Shown here one piece after another: positions 1-8,198 of a stretch of DNA of 34,037 nucleotides. Position 1 is the stretch's first letter, and the number at the start of each line of letters is the position of its first letter. The stretch comes from Arthrobacter silviterrae (GTDB lineage Bacteria; Actinomycetota; Actinomycetes; Actinomycetales; Micrococcaceae): contig NZ_JAAKZI010000039.1 of assembly GCF_011045165.1 (NCBI RefSeq), positions 1 to 34,037 on the forward strand, given 5' to 3'. The notes beneath the pieces are model-generated. The model saw only the letters and a program-made list of their open reading frames with translations. It did not search any database and was not told the DNA's origin. Both the position numbers and the translations under genes were made by a program.

Positions 1-38
1 AAGCGAGGGCCCCGCCAGCCGGCGGGGCCCTCGCTTTT
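1..38. terminator. Bidirectional intrinsic terminator downstream of rpsT
   Basis: Positions 1-16 and 21-36 are perfectly complementary (16-bp GC-rich stem) around a 4-nt loop (AGCC). A TTTT run (35-38) follows on the plus strand. The hairpin lies 27 bp past the rpsT stop on the minus strand, so it probably ends rpsT. The plus-strand T run suggests it also ends a plus-strand gene that lies before the window. The minus-strand T tract, if present, falls outside the window. Confidence 0.85.
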
Positions 39-63
39 GAGTTGCGAAGCAGATCAGCTTCCC

Positions 64-324
64 TTAGAGGGCGTTAACCTTCTTGGAGATGGCCGACTTG
101 CGGTTGGCAGCGTTGTTGGCGTGCAGCACGCCCTTGCTGACAGCCTTGTCCAGCTTGCGGTTTGCATTCACCAGGGCAGCCGCAGCTGCATCCTTGTCGG
201 CCTTCTCAACGGCCGTGTTTACTGCACGGATGGCCGTCTTGACGCCCGACCGCACGGAGAGGTTGCGCTGACGCGCCTTCTCGTTGGTGAGGATGCGCTT
301 CTTCTGGGACTTGATATTAGCCAC
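64..324 (-). CDS. rpsT: 30S ribosomal protein S20
   Basis: This is an 86-residue basic protein of the bS20 family, a primary binder of 16S rRNA in the small ribosomal subunit. It starts [10 protein letters not shown], the characteristic S20 N-terminus. The middle and C-terminal parts are Lys/Arg/Ala-rich helices ([38 protein letters not shown]), and the length is normal for the family. The start is GTG at 324, preceded by an AAGAGAG ribosome-binding site. A longer in-frame reading to 459 is rejected because S20 proteins begin at this motif. E. coli rpsT also uses a non-AUG start, which there matters for autoregulation; whether that applies here is unknown. The gene lies 171 bp downstream of the PemK-like gene on the same strand, but has its own probable promoter. 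Confidence 0.97.
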   Translation of the reverse strand: MANIKSQKKRILTNEKARQRNLSVRSGVKTAIRAVNTAVEKADKDAAAAALVNANRKLDKAVSKGVLHANNAANRKSAISKKVNAL

Positions 325-405
325 GTTGTATAACTCTCTTTTGGTACGAAAATACGGTCGTAGAGGGCGTAGCTTGGCCATTGACAGCGGCGTGGGGATG
401 CTCGA

Positions 406-435
406 ATTATGGTGAACGTCAGGCCAAGCTGTTGC
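406..435 (-). promoter_or_regulatory. Possible rpsT promoter
   Basis: On the minus strand CATAAT (406-411) resembles a -10 box, and GCAACA (430-435) lies 18 bp upstream as a weak -35. This would give an rpsT 5' leader of about 70 nt. The call rests on sequence resemblance only. Confidence 0.35.
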
Positions 436-495
436 ACCCGCCGACCTGCACGGGTACACACAATCAAAAAGTTTATCAGACGGCGCGGGTGGCGG

Positions 496-1056
496 TTACG
501 TCCAGCCGTGGCGTTTCCGCAGCCCTTCGGCCACCGTGCCAAAGCGCTGCCGGTCCAGGACGGCGCCTTCCCGGCGCATGTCCGCCTCATTGACTTGCAG
601 GATCCGGTCCAGCTTGGCCTCGCTGGGCCGGCCCTGCCGGTCCCAGGCGCCAGTGCCGATGTCAACATAATCGTTGTCGCCGCGATGGTCCCCGGTGTGG
701 TCCTTGCTGGTCAGCATGACAGCCAACAGCCGCTTTCCGTTCCGGCCCACCACCAGCACGGGGCGGTCCTTGCCCTGGCTGTAGTCCTCTTCAAAGGGCA
801 CCCAGGTCCAGACAATCTCACCGGGGTCCGGGCGGCCGTTGGGCATGGGGGAGTAGTCAATCCGGGACGTGCCGGTGAAGTCGCCGGGGTAGGGGGAGGA
901 CAGTCCTGTTGCGGACGACGCCGGGCCCCTCCCTGGGCGGGCCGGTGCGGTTGGGCCGGGGCGCCGGCCGGGACGCCCCGGCCGGCTTTCCGGCTTGAAG
1001 AAGGCACCGGCCAGGCTGCGGAGGATGCCGATAATGCGTTCGGAGGTTGATGCCAT
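496..1056 (-). CDS. PemK/MazF-like family protein, apparently solitary
   Basis: The product is 186 residues. The C-terminal ~110 residues have the PemK/MazF fold signature: PGEIVWTWVPFEED, then GKDRPVLVVGR, then LAVMLTSKDH and a conserved tail with DIGTGAWDRQGRPSEAKLDR. Classical members are sequence-specific endoribonucleases paired with an antitoxin. The N-terminal ~70 residues are Arg/Pro/Gly-rich and probably disordered. I chose ATG at 1056 (MASTSERIIG) because a TAGGGT box lies exactly 7 nt upstream and no Shine-Dalgarno is visible; an open extension to 1260 would overlap the lepA start. No antitoxin-like small gene lies on either side. The position between rpsT and lepA suggests a fixed chromosomal homologue that may not act as a toxin. 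RNase activity is inferred from the family only. Confidence 0.75.
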   Translation of the reverse strand: MASTSERIIGILRSLAGAFFKPESRPGRPGRRPGPTAPARPGRGPASSATGLSSPYPGDFTGTSRIDYSPMPNGRPDPGEIVWTWVPFEEDYSQGKDRPVLVVGRNGKRLLAVMLTSKDHTGDHRGDNDYVDIGTGAWDRQGRPSEAKLDRILQVNEADMRREGAVLDRQRFGTVAEGLRKRHGWT

Positions 1057-1069
1057 GGCCACCACCCTA
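1057..1069 (-). promoter_or_regulatory. Leaderless -10 box of the PemK-like gene
   Basis: TAGGGT (minus strand, 1064-1069) is followed by exactly 7 nt and then the ATG at 1056. No ribosome-binding site is present. This spacing places the transcription start at or next to the start codon. Confidence 0.5.
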
Positions 1070-1253
1070 CCGAAATGTTCGCCGCCGGCTCGGGAACCGG
1101 GCCGGATTTCCGCCCGCCGGTTCCGCCCGGGCGCCCAATACGTGGGAGACTTGAAGGCAATCAGTGTCCGGCGTGCAGCGCACGGCCACAACCCCTGCAC
1201 GGCACCGGCGTCTGAGCCGTGTCCGGGCGTCCATGCAACAGTAAGGAACCCTA

Positions 1254-3110
1254 GTGTCACCCATGGCCCGCACTGCCCCGGTGCCCGCCGCGACCGATCC
1301 GGCGATCATCAGGAACTTCTGCATCATCGCGCACATCGACCACGGGAAATCCACCCTGGCCGACCGGATGCTCCAGCTCACTGGCGTGGTCCAGCAGCGT
1401 GACATGAAGGCGCAATACCTTGACCGCATGGACATTGAACGTGAGCGCGGCATCACCATCAAGTCCCAGGCTGTGCGCATCCCGTGGGAAGTGGACGGCA
1501 CCGCGTACTGCCTGAACATGATCGACACCCCGGGCCACGTCGACTTCACCTATGAAGTCTCCCGGTCGCTGGCGGCCTGTGAAGGCGCCATCCTGCTGGT
1601 TGACGCCGCCCAGGGCATCGAGGCGCAGACCCTCGCCAACCTTTACCTGGCCATGGAAAACAACCTGACCATCATCCCGGTGCTGAACAAGATTGACCTC
1701 CCGGCGGCCCAGCCCGAGAAGTACGCACTGGAGCTGGCAAACCTCATTGGCGGCAAGCCGGAGGACGTGCTGCAGGTTTCCGGCAAGACGGGCATGGGCG
1801 TTGAGGCGCTGCTGGACCAGATTGTCCGCGAGCTGCCGCCGCCTGTCGGCGACGCCAACGGACCGGCCCGGGCCATGATCTTCGACTCCGTCTATGACAC
1901 CTACCGCGGCGTGGTCACCTACGTCCGCGTGATTGACGGCAGCCTGAGCCCCCGCGAAAAAATCCAGATGATGTCCACGCGGGCCACCCACGAACTCCTT
2001 GAAATCGGCGTCAGTTCCCCTGAGCCCACCCCTTCCAAGGGGCTCGGCGTGGGCGAGGTCGGCTACCTCATCACCGGCGTGAAGGACGTGCGCCAGTCCA
2101 AGGTGGGGGACACCGTCACCACGTTCAACAAGCCGGCCACAGAGTCGCTGGGCGGCTACCAGGATGCCAAGCCCATGGTGTTCTCCGGCCTGTACCCCAT
2201 GGACGGCACTGACTACCCGGTGCTGCGTGACGCCCTCGAAAAGCTCATGCTCAACGATGCCGCGCTCATTTACGAGCCTGAAACGTCAGCAGCCCTCGGG
2301 TTCGGATTCCGCGTCGGCTTCCTGGGCCTGCTGCACCTGGAAATCACCCGGGAGCGACTGGAGCGTGAACACAACCTGGACCTGATTTCCACGGCGCCCA
2401 ATGTGGAGTACCAGGTGACGCTGGAGGACAAGAAGGTCATCCACGTCACGAACCCCAGCGAGTACCCGTCAGGGAAGATCGCCGAGGTTCGCGAGCCCAT
2501 GGTGGCGGCGACCATCCTGGCCCCGAATGAGTTTGTCGGCGCCATCATGGAGCTGTGCCAGAGCCGCCGCGGCATCCTCGGCGGCATGGACTACCTTTCG
2601 GAGGACAGGGTGGAGATCCGCTACCGCCTGCCGCTGGCCGAGATCGTGTTCGACTTCTTCGACATCCTCAAATCCAAGACGCGCGGCTATGGATCCCTTG
2701 ACTGGAAGGCCGACGGCGACCAGGTCGCGGACCTTGTCAAGGTCGACATCCTGCTCCAGGGTGAGCAGGTTGATGCGTTCAGCGCCATCACACACCGCGA
2801 CAAGGCCTACGCCTACGGCGTCATGATGACCGGCAAGCTGCGCGAACTCATTCCCCGCCAGCAGTTCGAGGTGCCCATCCAGGCCGCCATCGGTGCACGC
2901 ATCATTGCCCGTGAAAGCATCCGCGCCATCCGCAAGGACGTCCTTGCCAAGTGCTACGGCGGCGACATCTCCCGCAAGCGCAAGCTGCTGGAAAAGCAGA
3001 AGGAAGGCAAGAAGCGCATGAAGATGGTGGGCCGCGTGGAGGTTCCCCAGGAGGCGTTCATTGCCGCCCTGACCACCGGCGAATCCTCGAAGGACAAGTC
3101 CAAGAAGTGA
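1254..3110 (+). CDS. lepA: Elongation factor 4 (ribosome back-translocase GTPase)
   Basis: LepA/EF4 is a translational GTPase that acts on ribosomes (back-translocation or initiation quality control). The 618-residue length is typical. G motifs are visible: G1 AHIDHGKST (26-34), G2 GITIKS (66-71), G3 DTPGH (91-95), G4 NKID (145-148). The C-terminal LepA-specific domain is present ([17 protein letters not shown], then [18 protein letters not shown]). The start is GTG at 1254 with AAGGA at 1243-1247 (6-nt spacing). An in-frame ATG at 1263 is an alternative that would remove three residues. The gene is divergent from the PemK-like gene. Its TGA is overlapped by the GTG of hemW, so the two are probably translationally coupled. 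Confidence 0.97.
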   Translation: MSPMARTAPVPAATDPAIIRNFCIIAHIDHGKSTLADRMLQLTGVVQQRDMKAQYLDRMDIERERGITIKSQAVRIPWEVDGTAYCLNMIDTPGHVDFTYEVSRSLAACEGAILLVDAAQGIEAQTLANLYLAMENNLTIIPVLNKIDLPAAQPEKYALELANLIGGKPEDVLQVSGKTGMGVEALLDQIVRELPPPVGDANGPARAMIFDSVYDTYRGVVTYVRVIDGSLSPREKIQMMSTRATHELLEIGVSSPEPTPSKGLGVGEVGYLITGVKDVRQSKVGDTVTTFNKPATESLGGYQDAKPMVFSGLYPMDGTDYPVLRDALEKLMLNDAALIYEPETSAALGFGFRVGFLGLLHLEITRERLEREHNLDLISTAPNVEYQVTLEDKKVIHVTNPSEYPSGKIAEVREPMVAATILAPNEFVGAIMELCQSRRGILGGMDYLSEDRVEIRYRLPLAEIVFDFFDILKSKTRGYGSLDWKADGDQVADLVKVDILLQGEQVDAFSAITHRDKAYAYGVMMTGKLRELIPRQQFEVPIQAAIGARIIARESIRAIRKDVLAKCYGGDISRKRKLLEKQKEGKKRMKMVGRVEVPQEAFIAALTTGESSKDKSKK

Positions 3111-4336
3111 CACCCAGTGCACTGCCCTTGGGCGATCCGGCCCCGGCCGACGGCATCCTGCCCGCGCAGGCTGCCGTCGGCGCGGCTGGGCGCAAGTTCA
3201 GCCTTTACGCGCACATCCCGTTTTGCGCCGTGCGCTGCGGCTACTGCGACTTCAACACCTACACCGCCACGGAGCTGGGCGGGGGCGCCTCCCAGGATGC
3301 CTACGCCCAAACGGCCGTGCGCGAGGTCGAATTTGCCGCCCGCGCGCTGGCCGCATCCGGCCTGCCGGAACGCAAACTCAGCACGGTGTTCTTCGGCGGC
3401 GGCACGCCCACCCTGCTCGCACCAGGCGACCTGACTGCGATCCTGGGCGCCGCCGTCGAGCACTGGGGCCTGGAGGAAGGCGCCGAGGTCACGACGGAGG
3501 CCAACCCGGACTCGGTCACCCGGGAGTCCCTGCAGGAGCTGGCCCGCGGAGGGTTCACGCGAGTGTCCTTCGGCATGCAGTCCGCCGTGCCCCATGTCCT
3601 GAAGGTCCTGGACCGCACCCACAGCCCGGAGCGCGTGCCGCAGGCCGTGGAGTGGGCGCGCGAGGCCGGGCTGCAGGTGAGCCTGGACCTGATCTATGGC
3701 ACTCCCGGGGAGTCCATGGCTGACTGGGAGACGTCCGTGCGGACGGCGCTTTCCTATGGGCCGGACCATGTTTCCGCGTACTCCCTGATCGTGGAGGAGG
3801 GCACCAAGCTCGCTGCGCAGATCCGCCGCGGCCAGGTCCCCAACATCGACGACGACGACCACGCGGCCAAGTACGAACTTGCCGATGCCCTGTTCCAGGA
3901 AGCGGGCCTGTCCTGGTATGAGGTCAGCAATTGGGCACGGACGCCGGATGACGCCTGCCGGCACAACCTTGCCTACTGGCGCGGCGATGACTGGTGGGGG
4001 ATCGGCCCCGGCGCGCACTCGCACGTGGGCGGCGTTCGCTGGTGGAACGTCAAGCACCCCACCGCCTACGCCAACCGGCTGGAGAATGGCGAATCGCCGG
4101 CGGCCGGGCGGGAAACCCTCGACGGCGCCACCCGGGCCATGGAGCGCATCATGCTGACCTCCAGGTTGTCAGAGGGCCTGCCCCTGGACACGCTTGGCCC
4201 CGCCGCACGCAAGGCCGTGGCCGGGCTCATTGCGGGCGAACTGGTGGACCCGGCCAAGGCCTTCCACGGCACCCTGGTGCTGACCCTCAAGGGGCGCCTC
4301 CTCGGCGACGCAGTAACGCGGGCCCTCCTGGACTGA
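3107..4336 (+). CDS. hemW: HemW, radical SAM heme chaperone (formerly HemN-like)
   Basis: The product is 409 residues. HemW binds heme and a [4Fe-4S] cluster and is thought to deliver heme to respiratory enzymes; it is often misannotated as coproporphyrinogen oxidase HemN. The radical SAM motif CxxxCxxC is at Cys40, Cys44 and Cys47 ([14 protein letters not shown]). It is followed by [24 protein letters not shown] and the HemW-type block [17 protein letters not shown]. The extra Cys after the CxxxCxxC that typifies true HemN is absent. The start is GTG at 3107, overlapping the lepA stop by four bases (GTGA), with AAGGACAAG just upstream. A longer open frame from 2951 lies inside lepA and is not credible. 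Heme delivery to the ctaCD oxidase in this window is possible but only inferred. Confidence 0.93.
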   Translation: MTPSALPLGDPAPADGILPAQAAVGAAGRKFSLYAHIPFCAVRCGYCDFNTYTATELGGGASQDAYAQTAVREVEFAARALAASGLPERKLSTVFFGGGTPTLLAPGDLTAILGAAVEHWGLEEGAEVTTEANPDSVTRESLQELARGGFTRVSFGMQSAVPHVLKVLDRTHSPERVPQAVEWAREAGLQVSLDLIYGTPGESMADWETSVRTALSYGPDHVSAYSLIVEEGTKLAAQIRRGQVPNIDDDDHAAKYELADALFQEAGLSWYEVSNWARTPDDACRHNLAYWRGDDWWGIGPGAHSHVGGVRWWNVKHPTAYANRLENGESPAAGRETLDGATRAMERIMLTSRLSEGLPLDTLGPAARKAVAGLIAGELVDPAKAFHGTLVLTLKGRLLGDAVTRALLD

Positions 4337-4352
4337 CGGGGCGGGTTCTGAT

Positions 4353-4382
4353 CCGGTATCGGCGCCGGAGCCGGCATTTTTT
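4353..4382 (+). terminator. Probable hemW terminator
   Basis: CCGGTATCG (4353-4361) can pair with CGGAGCCGG (4366-4374) across a GCGC loop, with two G-T pairs and one mismatch. It is followed by CA and a T6 run (4377-4382). The same bases form the left arm of the longer inverted repeat in repeat copy A, so the two folds compete. Confidence 0.5.
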
Positions 4383-4463
4383 GTAGGCGACGTAGAGGAG
4401 ACGCCAAAGGCCGCCCGCGGCCGACGCGTCGGATAGTCGCCGGAAAAATGGCGGGCCGGCGCC
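4361..4463. repeat. Structured intergenic repeat, copy A
   Basis: A 61-bp core (4376-4436) shares three identical blocks with copy B: ATTTTTTGTAGGCGA, GGCCGCCCGCGGCCG and GTCGGATAG. Outside the core, GGCGCCGG (4361-4368) is complementary to 4456-4463, and ATTTTT (4376-4381) to AAAAAT (4444-4449). GGCGAC (4386-4391) pairs with GTCGCC (4436-4441), GACGC (4400-4404) with GCGTC (4426-4430), and GGCCG with CGGCC around CCCG. The element sits between the convergent genes hemW and DUF4870. I do not recognise it as a named family. Confidence 0.75.
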
Positions 4464-4466
4464 GCC
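4444..4466 (-). terminator. Probable terminator of the DUF4870 gene
   Basis: Read on the minus strand, GGCGG and CCGCC (4462-4466 and 4450-4454) form a stem around a 7-nt loop and are followed by ATTTTT (4449-4444). It lies about 50 bp beyond the DUF4870 stop. It also forms the right arm of repeat copy A. Confidence 0.5.
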
Positions 4467-4516
4467 CTCTTCGGGCCGACGCCTGCACTTAAAGACGGGC
4501 GGGCGCGCGCTCCGAA

Positions 4517-4909
4517 CTACTTGACCAGGCGCAGATTCCAGCGGTAGCGGTAGGGGTTGCCCTTGTTGACCTGGACGGCGGCAATGACGGACCACACCGT
4601 GAGGAACACCCAGATGAGCAGCGCCAGCAGTGAAAACGGCGTGCCGGCACCGGGGTTGATGATGTTCACGATGAAGGCAAGCAGGTTCAGTACCAGTGCC
4701 ACCACGGTGGGCGGCAAGGTGAAGTTGAGGGCCTCACGGGATTCCTGGGCGGTAAACGGGCCGCGCCCGGCCATGAATTTGTATATCAGGGCGGAGGGAA
4801 TGCAGCCCAGGATGCCGCCGCAGTGGGATAGGAACGCCCACTGCTTGTCTTCTGTGGGCGTGAGTGGGGGCTTGGCCGGGACGTTGAATTGGTTCGCCGG
4901 ATTGCTCAC
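4517..4909 (-). CDS. DUF4870 family small membrane protein
   Basis: The product is 130 residues and matches the DUF4870 (Tic20-like) pattern: a polar N-terminus (MSNPANQFNVPAKPPLTPTEDKQWAFLSH), then a first hydrophobic stretch GGILGCIPSALIYKF. Next come the family hallmark GPFTAQESREALNF and two strongly hydrophobic helices (about residues 66-88 and 92-114). The short C-terminus is basic (NKGNPYRYRWNLRLVK). Function is unknown; it is presumably an integral cytoplasmic-membrane protein. The start is GTG at 4909, preceded by GAGAGGCA as the ribosome-binding site. It lies 57 bp downstream of the DUF3097 gene on the same strand and may be cotranscribed with it. Confidence 0.85.
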   Translation of the reverse strand: MSNPANQFNVPAKPPLTPTEDKQWAFLSHCGGILGCIPSALIYKFMAGRGPFTAQESREALNFTLPPTVVALVLNLLAFIVNIINPGAGTPFSLLALLIWVFLTVWSVIAAVQVNKGNPYRYRWNLRLVK

Positions 4910-4966
4910 GTGGAATTGCCTCTCAAAAAAGCCGATGGTTCCATGCCGGGAAGAATGCCGGCGCCA

Positions 4967-5821
4967 CTACAAGGATACGGGTGCCGTGAGGAAGTCAATG
5001 ACTTCTTCGACGCGTCCCAACAGGGACGGTTCAAGGTCGGAGTAGCTGTGGACCCGGGACAGGAGCCGCTGCCAGCCCAGTCCAATGTCCTCGGCTGTGG
5101 TGTGTGGCCAGCCAAACGCCTGCAGGATGCCCAGTTTCCATTCCATGGACCGCGGAATCACGGGCCAGGCGGGGATGCCGAGGGTGGCGGGCTTGATGGC
5201 CTGCCAGACATCCACATAGGGATGGCCCACCACCAGCACATTCTTTTTCGCTGCGGGCGATCGCATGAGATTCGCCACAATCCTGGATTCCTTGGAGTTT
5301 GGCACCAGGTGGTCCACCAGCACCCCGAGGCGCCGGTTGGGTCCGGGGGCAAAATCCTCGACGGCGGCCGCCAACTCGTCGATGCCGCGAAGGGGTTCGA
5401 CAACGATGCCCTCAACACGCAGGTCGTCGCCCCACACCTTTTCCACGAGTTCGGCGTCGTGCTTGCCCTCCACCCAGATCCGGCTGGCCTTCGCGGTCCG
5501 GGCGCGGAGCCCTTCCACCTTGACGGAGCCGGAGGCCGTGCGGGCCGGCTTCCTGGGAGCGGCGGCGACAACGGGCGCCACCAGCTCGACGGGCTCGCCC
5601 TCAACCAGGAAGCCGAACCCTAGGGGGAAGGCCCTGACCTTTTCCCTGCGGTCGGCCAGCTCCATGATGTGCATGCCGCCGGACTTTTCAATCCGCACCA
5701 CGGCGCCCACCCATCCCGTCTGCACGTCCTCCACCACGAGACCGCGGGTGGCTTCAACCTTGCGGAGGGTCCGGGCCGCGGGCCTGGCGAGTTCCGCCGG
5801 GCCCCAGTTGTTGTACTCCAC
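4967..5821 (-). CDS. DUF3097 family protein, possibly with a TOPRIM-like segment
   Basis: The product is 284 residues and matches the actinobacterial DUF3097 family, which has no established function that I know of. The N-terminal third has the conserved RTLRKVEATRGLVVEDV and WVGAVVRIEKSGGMHIMEL, resembling a small beta-rich nucleic-acid or ligand-binding module. A linker (95-112) follows. Then IWVEGKHDAELVEKVWG and, about 50 residues on, LGVLVDHLVPNSKESRI resemble the E and D motifs of TOPRIM domains; this is my inference. The C-terminal half holds VLVVGHPYVDVW and PRSMEWKLGILQAFGW, which are conserved in the family. The start is GTG at 5821 with AGGGGA about 10 nt upstream. The gene is divergent from hrcA. 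Confidence 0.85.
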   Translation of the reverse strand: MEYNNWGPAELARPAARTLRKVEATRGLVVEDVQTGWVGAVVRIEKSGGMHIMELADRREKVRAFPLGFGFLVEGEPVELVAPVVAAAPRKPARTASGSVKVEGLRARTAKASRIWVEGKHDAELVEKVWGDDLRVEGIVVEPLRGIDELAAAVEDFAPGPNRRLGVLVDHLVPNSKESRIVANLMRSPAAKKNVLVVGHPYVDVWQAIKPATLGIPAWPVIPRSMEWKLGILQAFGWPHTTAEDIGLGWQRLLSRVHSYSDLEPSLLGRVEEVIDFLTAPVSL

Positions 5822-5944
5822 GATGGTGCTTTCCCCTGCCGTCTTCGCTGCCGCGGCGTGCGGCGGCCTGTTGAAAACCCCATGCTAGCGCGCGGCCGCG
5901 GGCGCCGGGCGGTGCCATGCCGGGAACCGGGGGCCGGAAAGTAT

Positions 5945-5976
5945 TAGACTTGGCACTTGAATGGGTAGAGTGCCAA
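5945..5976 (+). promoter_or_regulatory. CIRCE operator and probable -10 box of hrcA
   Basis: TTGGCACTT (5950-5958), a 9-nt spacer (5959-5967) and GAGTGCCAA (5968-5976) match the CIRCE architecture (canonical TTAGCACTC-N9-GAGTGCTAA). The half-sites differ by one base. TAGACT (5945-5950) is a good -10 box abutting the operator, so the transcription start falls inside CIRCE and HrcA bound there would block initiation. This predicts autoregulation and heat induction of hrcA-dnaJ. Confidence 0.92.
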
Positions 5977-6003
5977 TTCAGGGCCGTGATGGAGGTGACG
6001 GGA

Positions 6004-7017
6004 ATGAGCGAACCACGCAAGCTTGAAGTGTTGCGGGCAATTGTGGAGGACTATGTTCATTCGCGCGAGCCGGTGGGCTCCAAGGCCCTTGTGGAACGCC
6101 ACCGCCTGGGCGTTTCCAGCGCCACCATCCGCAATGACATGGCCGCGCTGGAAGAGGAGGGGCTCATTGTTGCCCCCCACACCAGTTCGGGCCGAATCCC
6201 CACGGACAAGGGGTACCGGCTGTTCGTGGACCAGATTTCCTCGGTCAAGCCGCTGTCGGCCGCTGAACGGCGGGCCATTGCCGTCTTGCTTGACGGTTCA
6301 ACGGACCTTGACGACGTGCTGGAGCGCACCGTGCGCACGCTGGCCCAGCTGACCAATCAGGTGGCGCTTGTCCAGTACCCGCGTTCGGCCAAGACCACAG
6401 TGCGCCACATTGAATTTGTCTCGCTGGGCCCCCGCCAGGTGCTGCTGGTGCTGATTCTTGCCTCGGGCAAGGTGGAGCAGTCGGTGATCGACGTCGGAGT
6501 CCCGGTGGGGGAGACCATGCTGGCCGGCCTGCGCCAGGCGTTCCTGGCCGGGGTGCACGGCGTGTCCGTGGGCAACCTTTCCGCCGCCTTGGGGCTGGTG
6601 CCCGCCACGGTGCCGGTTGAAGAGCAGGACGTGGCGGACAAGCTGGCCCATGGACTGGCGCAACTGGCCCAGGCAGCCCGTGAAGACCGCATCGTGCTCG
6701 CCGGCACCGCCAACCTGGCCCGCTCCAATGGTGATTTCCCGCTGAGCATAGGCCCTGTCCTGGATGCCCTGGAGGAGCAGGTGGTGCTGTTGCGGCTCCT
6801 GGAACAAATGGCGCAGGATTCCCTGGGCATGGCCGTGAGCATAGGCCGTGAAAACACCCACACCTCACTCGCGGAAGCCTCCGTGGTGGCCACCAGCTAC
6901 GGCGCGGGCGAAAACGCCAAGCTGGGCGTGGTGGGGCCCACTCGCATGGATTACCCCAACACCATGTCCAGTGTCCGGGCCGTGGCCCGGTACCTGTCAC
7001 GAATTTTGGCCGGCTGA
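6004..7017 (+). CDS. hrcA: Heat-inducible transcription repressor HrcA
   Basis: The product is 337 residues. HrcA represses chaperone genes by binding CIRCE and is itself matured by GroEL. The N-terminal winged helix is clear: EPRKLEVLRAIVEDYV, EPVGSKALVERHRLGVSSATIRNDMAALEEEGLI, HTSSGRIPTDKGYR. The C-terminal GAF-like/HrcA domain contains LVQYPRSA and ends with VVGPTRMDYPNTMSSVRAVARYLSRIL. The start is ATG at 6004 with a strong GGAGGTGA (5991-5998, 5-nt spacing). The open frame extends upstream to 5917 through the operator, but that extension is not credible. It is the first gene of hrcA-dnaJ-rsmE, and a perfectly spaced CIRCE directly upstream confirms the assignment. Confidence 0.97.
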   Translation: MSEPRKLEVLRAIVEDYVHSREPVGSKALVERHRLGVSSATIRNDMAALEEEGLIVAPHTSSGRIPTDKGYRLFVDQISSVKPLSAAERRAIAVLLDGSTDLDDVLERTVRTLAQLTNQVALVQYPRSAKTTVRHIEFVSLGPRQVLLVLILASGKVEQSVIDVGVPVGETMLAGLRQAFLAGVHGVSVGNLSAALGLVPATVPVEEQDVADKLAHGLAQLAQAAREDRIVLAGTANLARSNGDFPLSIGPVLDALEEQVVLLRLLEQMAQDSLGMAVSIGRENTHTSLAEASVVATSYGAGENAKLGVVGPTRMDYPNTMSSVRAVARYLSRILAG

Positions 7018-7068
7018 CCGGCCTCCCAAACTGACATCGAACTAGCCACACGTAAAGAGAGCAAGACT

Positions 7069-8196
7069 TTGACCAACCATTACGACGCACTGGGTGTCTC
7101 ACGCGACGCAACCGCCGAAGAAATCAAGAAGTCCTACCGCAAGCTGGCGCGCAAGCTGCACCCCGACGTCAACGACGCCCCTGACGCACAGGACCGCTTC
7201 AAGGCCGTCACCCACGCCTACGAGGTGCTCTCGGACCCGCAGAAGCGCCGCGCCTACGACACCACGGGCAACGAAAACGGCCACGACTCCGGCGCTGGCA
7301 ATTTTGACGGCCAGGGCTTCGCCTTCCAGGACATCTTTGAAACCTTCTTCGGCGGTGGCGGTGGACAGGGCCACGGGCCTGCATCACGCACCCGCCGCGG
7401 ACAGGACGCGCTCATCAGCGTGCGCGTGGAACTGCGCGAGGCAGTGTTTGGCGTCAACAAGAAACTTGAAATCGACACCGCCGTGCTGTGCACCACCTGC
7501 GAGGGCAGCTGCTGCCGCCCGGGCACCCACCCCATCACGTGTGATGTCTGCCATGGCAGCGGGCAGATCCAGCGTCCCATGCGTTCCATCCTGGGCAATG
7601 TCATGACGCTGGCCACCTGCAATTCCTGCCAGGGCTTCGGCACCCGCATCGAGGATCCCTGCAACGAGTGCATGGGGGAGGGCCGCGTGCGCAACCGCCG
7701 CAGCCTCACCATCAAGGTCCCGGCCGGCGTCTCCACCGGCACCCGCATCCAGCTTGCCGGCCAGGGCGAGGCCGGCCCCGCGGGCGGACCCGCCGGGGAC
7801 CTGTACGTGGAGATGAAGGTCAACAACGATCCGGCGTTCCTGCGAGAGGGCGACGACCTCCACGCCACCCTCAGCGTGCCCATGACCGCGGCCGCGCTGG
7901 GCACCGAACTGACATTGGAGACCTTCGACGGCGAGCAGCCCATCAGCATCAAGCCGGGCACGCAGGCAGGCGAGGTGATCAACCTGCGCAACCTCGGGGT
8001 GACGCACCTGCGCGGGTACGGCCGAGGCAACCTCATGGTCCACGTCCATGTCGAAACCCCCACCAAGCCGGATGCCGCCCAGGAAGAACTGCTCAAGCAG
8101 CTGGCCGCCCTGCGCGGGGAAACGTTCACCGAAGGAAAGCTGGTCAACAGCGGCGGCATGTTTGCCAAGCTCCGCGACAAGCTCGGCAACCTCTAG
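7069..8196 (+). CDS. dnaJ: Chaperone DnaJ (HrcA-linked paralogue)
   Basis: The product is 375 residues, a type I J-protein that stimulates DnaK ATPase. The J domain is at 1-65 with HPD at 31-33. A Gly/Phe-rich stretch follows (about 70-105, including [10 protein letters not shown]). The zinc region has four CxxC pairs at Cys141/144, 158/161, 184/187 and 198/201, and the C-terminal substrate-binding domain follows. The first zinc repeat reads CTTCEGSC rather than CxxCxGxG, a mild deviation. The start is TTG at 7069 with AAAGAGAG upstream. Actinobacteria commonly carry two dnaJ genes; this one, cotranscribed with hrcA, corresponds to the second (dnaJ2). It is presumably heat-induced through CIRCE. 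Confidence 0.96.
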   Translation: MTNHYDALGVSRDATAEEIKKSYRKLARKLHPDVNDAPDAQDRFKAVTHAYEVLSDPQKRRAYDTTGNENGHDSGAGNFDGQGFAFQDIFETFFGGGGGQGHGPASRTRRGQDALISVRVELREAVFGVNKKLEIDTAVLCTTCEGSCCRPGTHPITCDVCHGSGQIQRPMRSILGNVMTLATCNSCQGFGTRIEDPCNECMGEGRVRNRRSLTIKVPAGVSTGTRIQLAGQGEAGPAGGPAGDLYVEMKVNNDPAFLREGDDLHATLSVPMTAAALGTELTLETFDGEQPISIKPGTQAGEVINLRNLGVTHLRGYGRGNLMVHVHVETPTKPDAAQEELLKQLAALRGETFTEGKLVNSGGMFAKLRDKLGNL

Positions 8197-8198
8197 CC

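Noticed and set aside
2954-4057. Long minus-strand open frame opposite hemW
   Set aside because: It is an antisense shadow of lepA/hemW with no recognisable domain and no sensible start context.
4376-4436. Repeat core as an insertion-sequence remnant or MITE
   Set aside because: A transposed element should carry the same terminal repeats in each copy and target duplications. Here the arms differ between the copies and no target duplication is seen. It is not fully excluded, so the element is kept as a finding.
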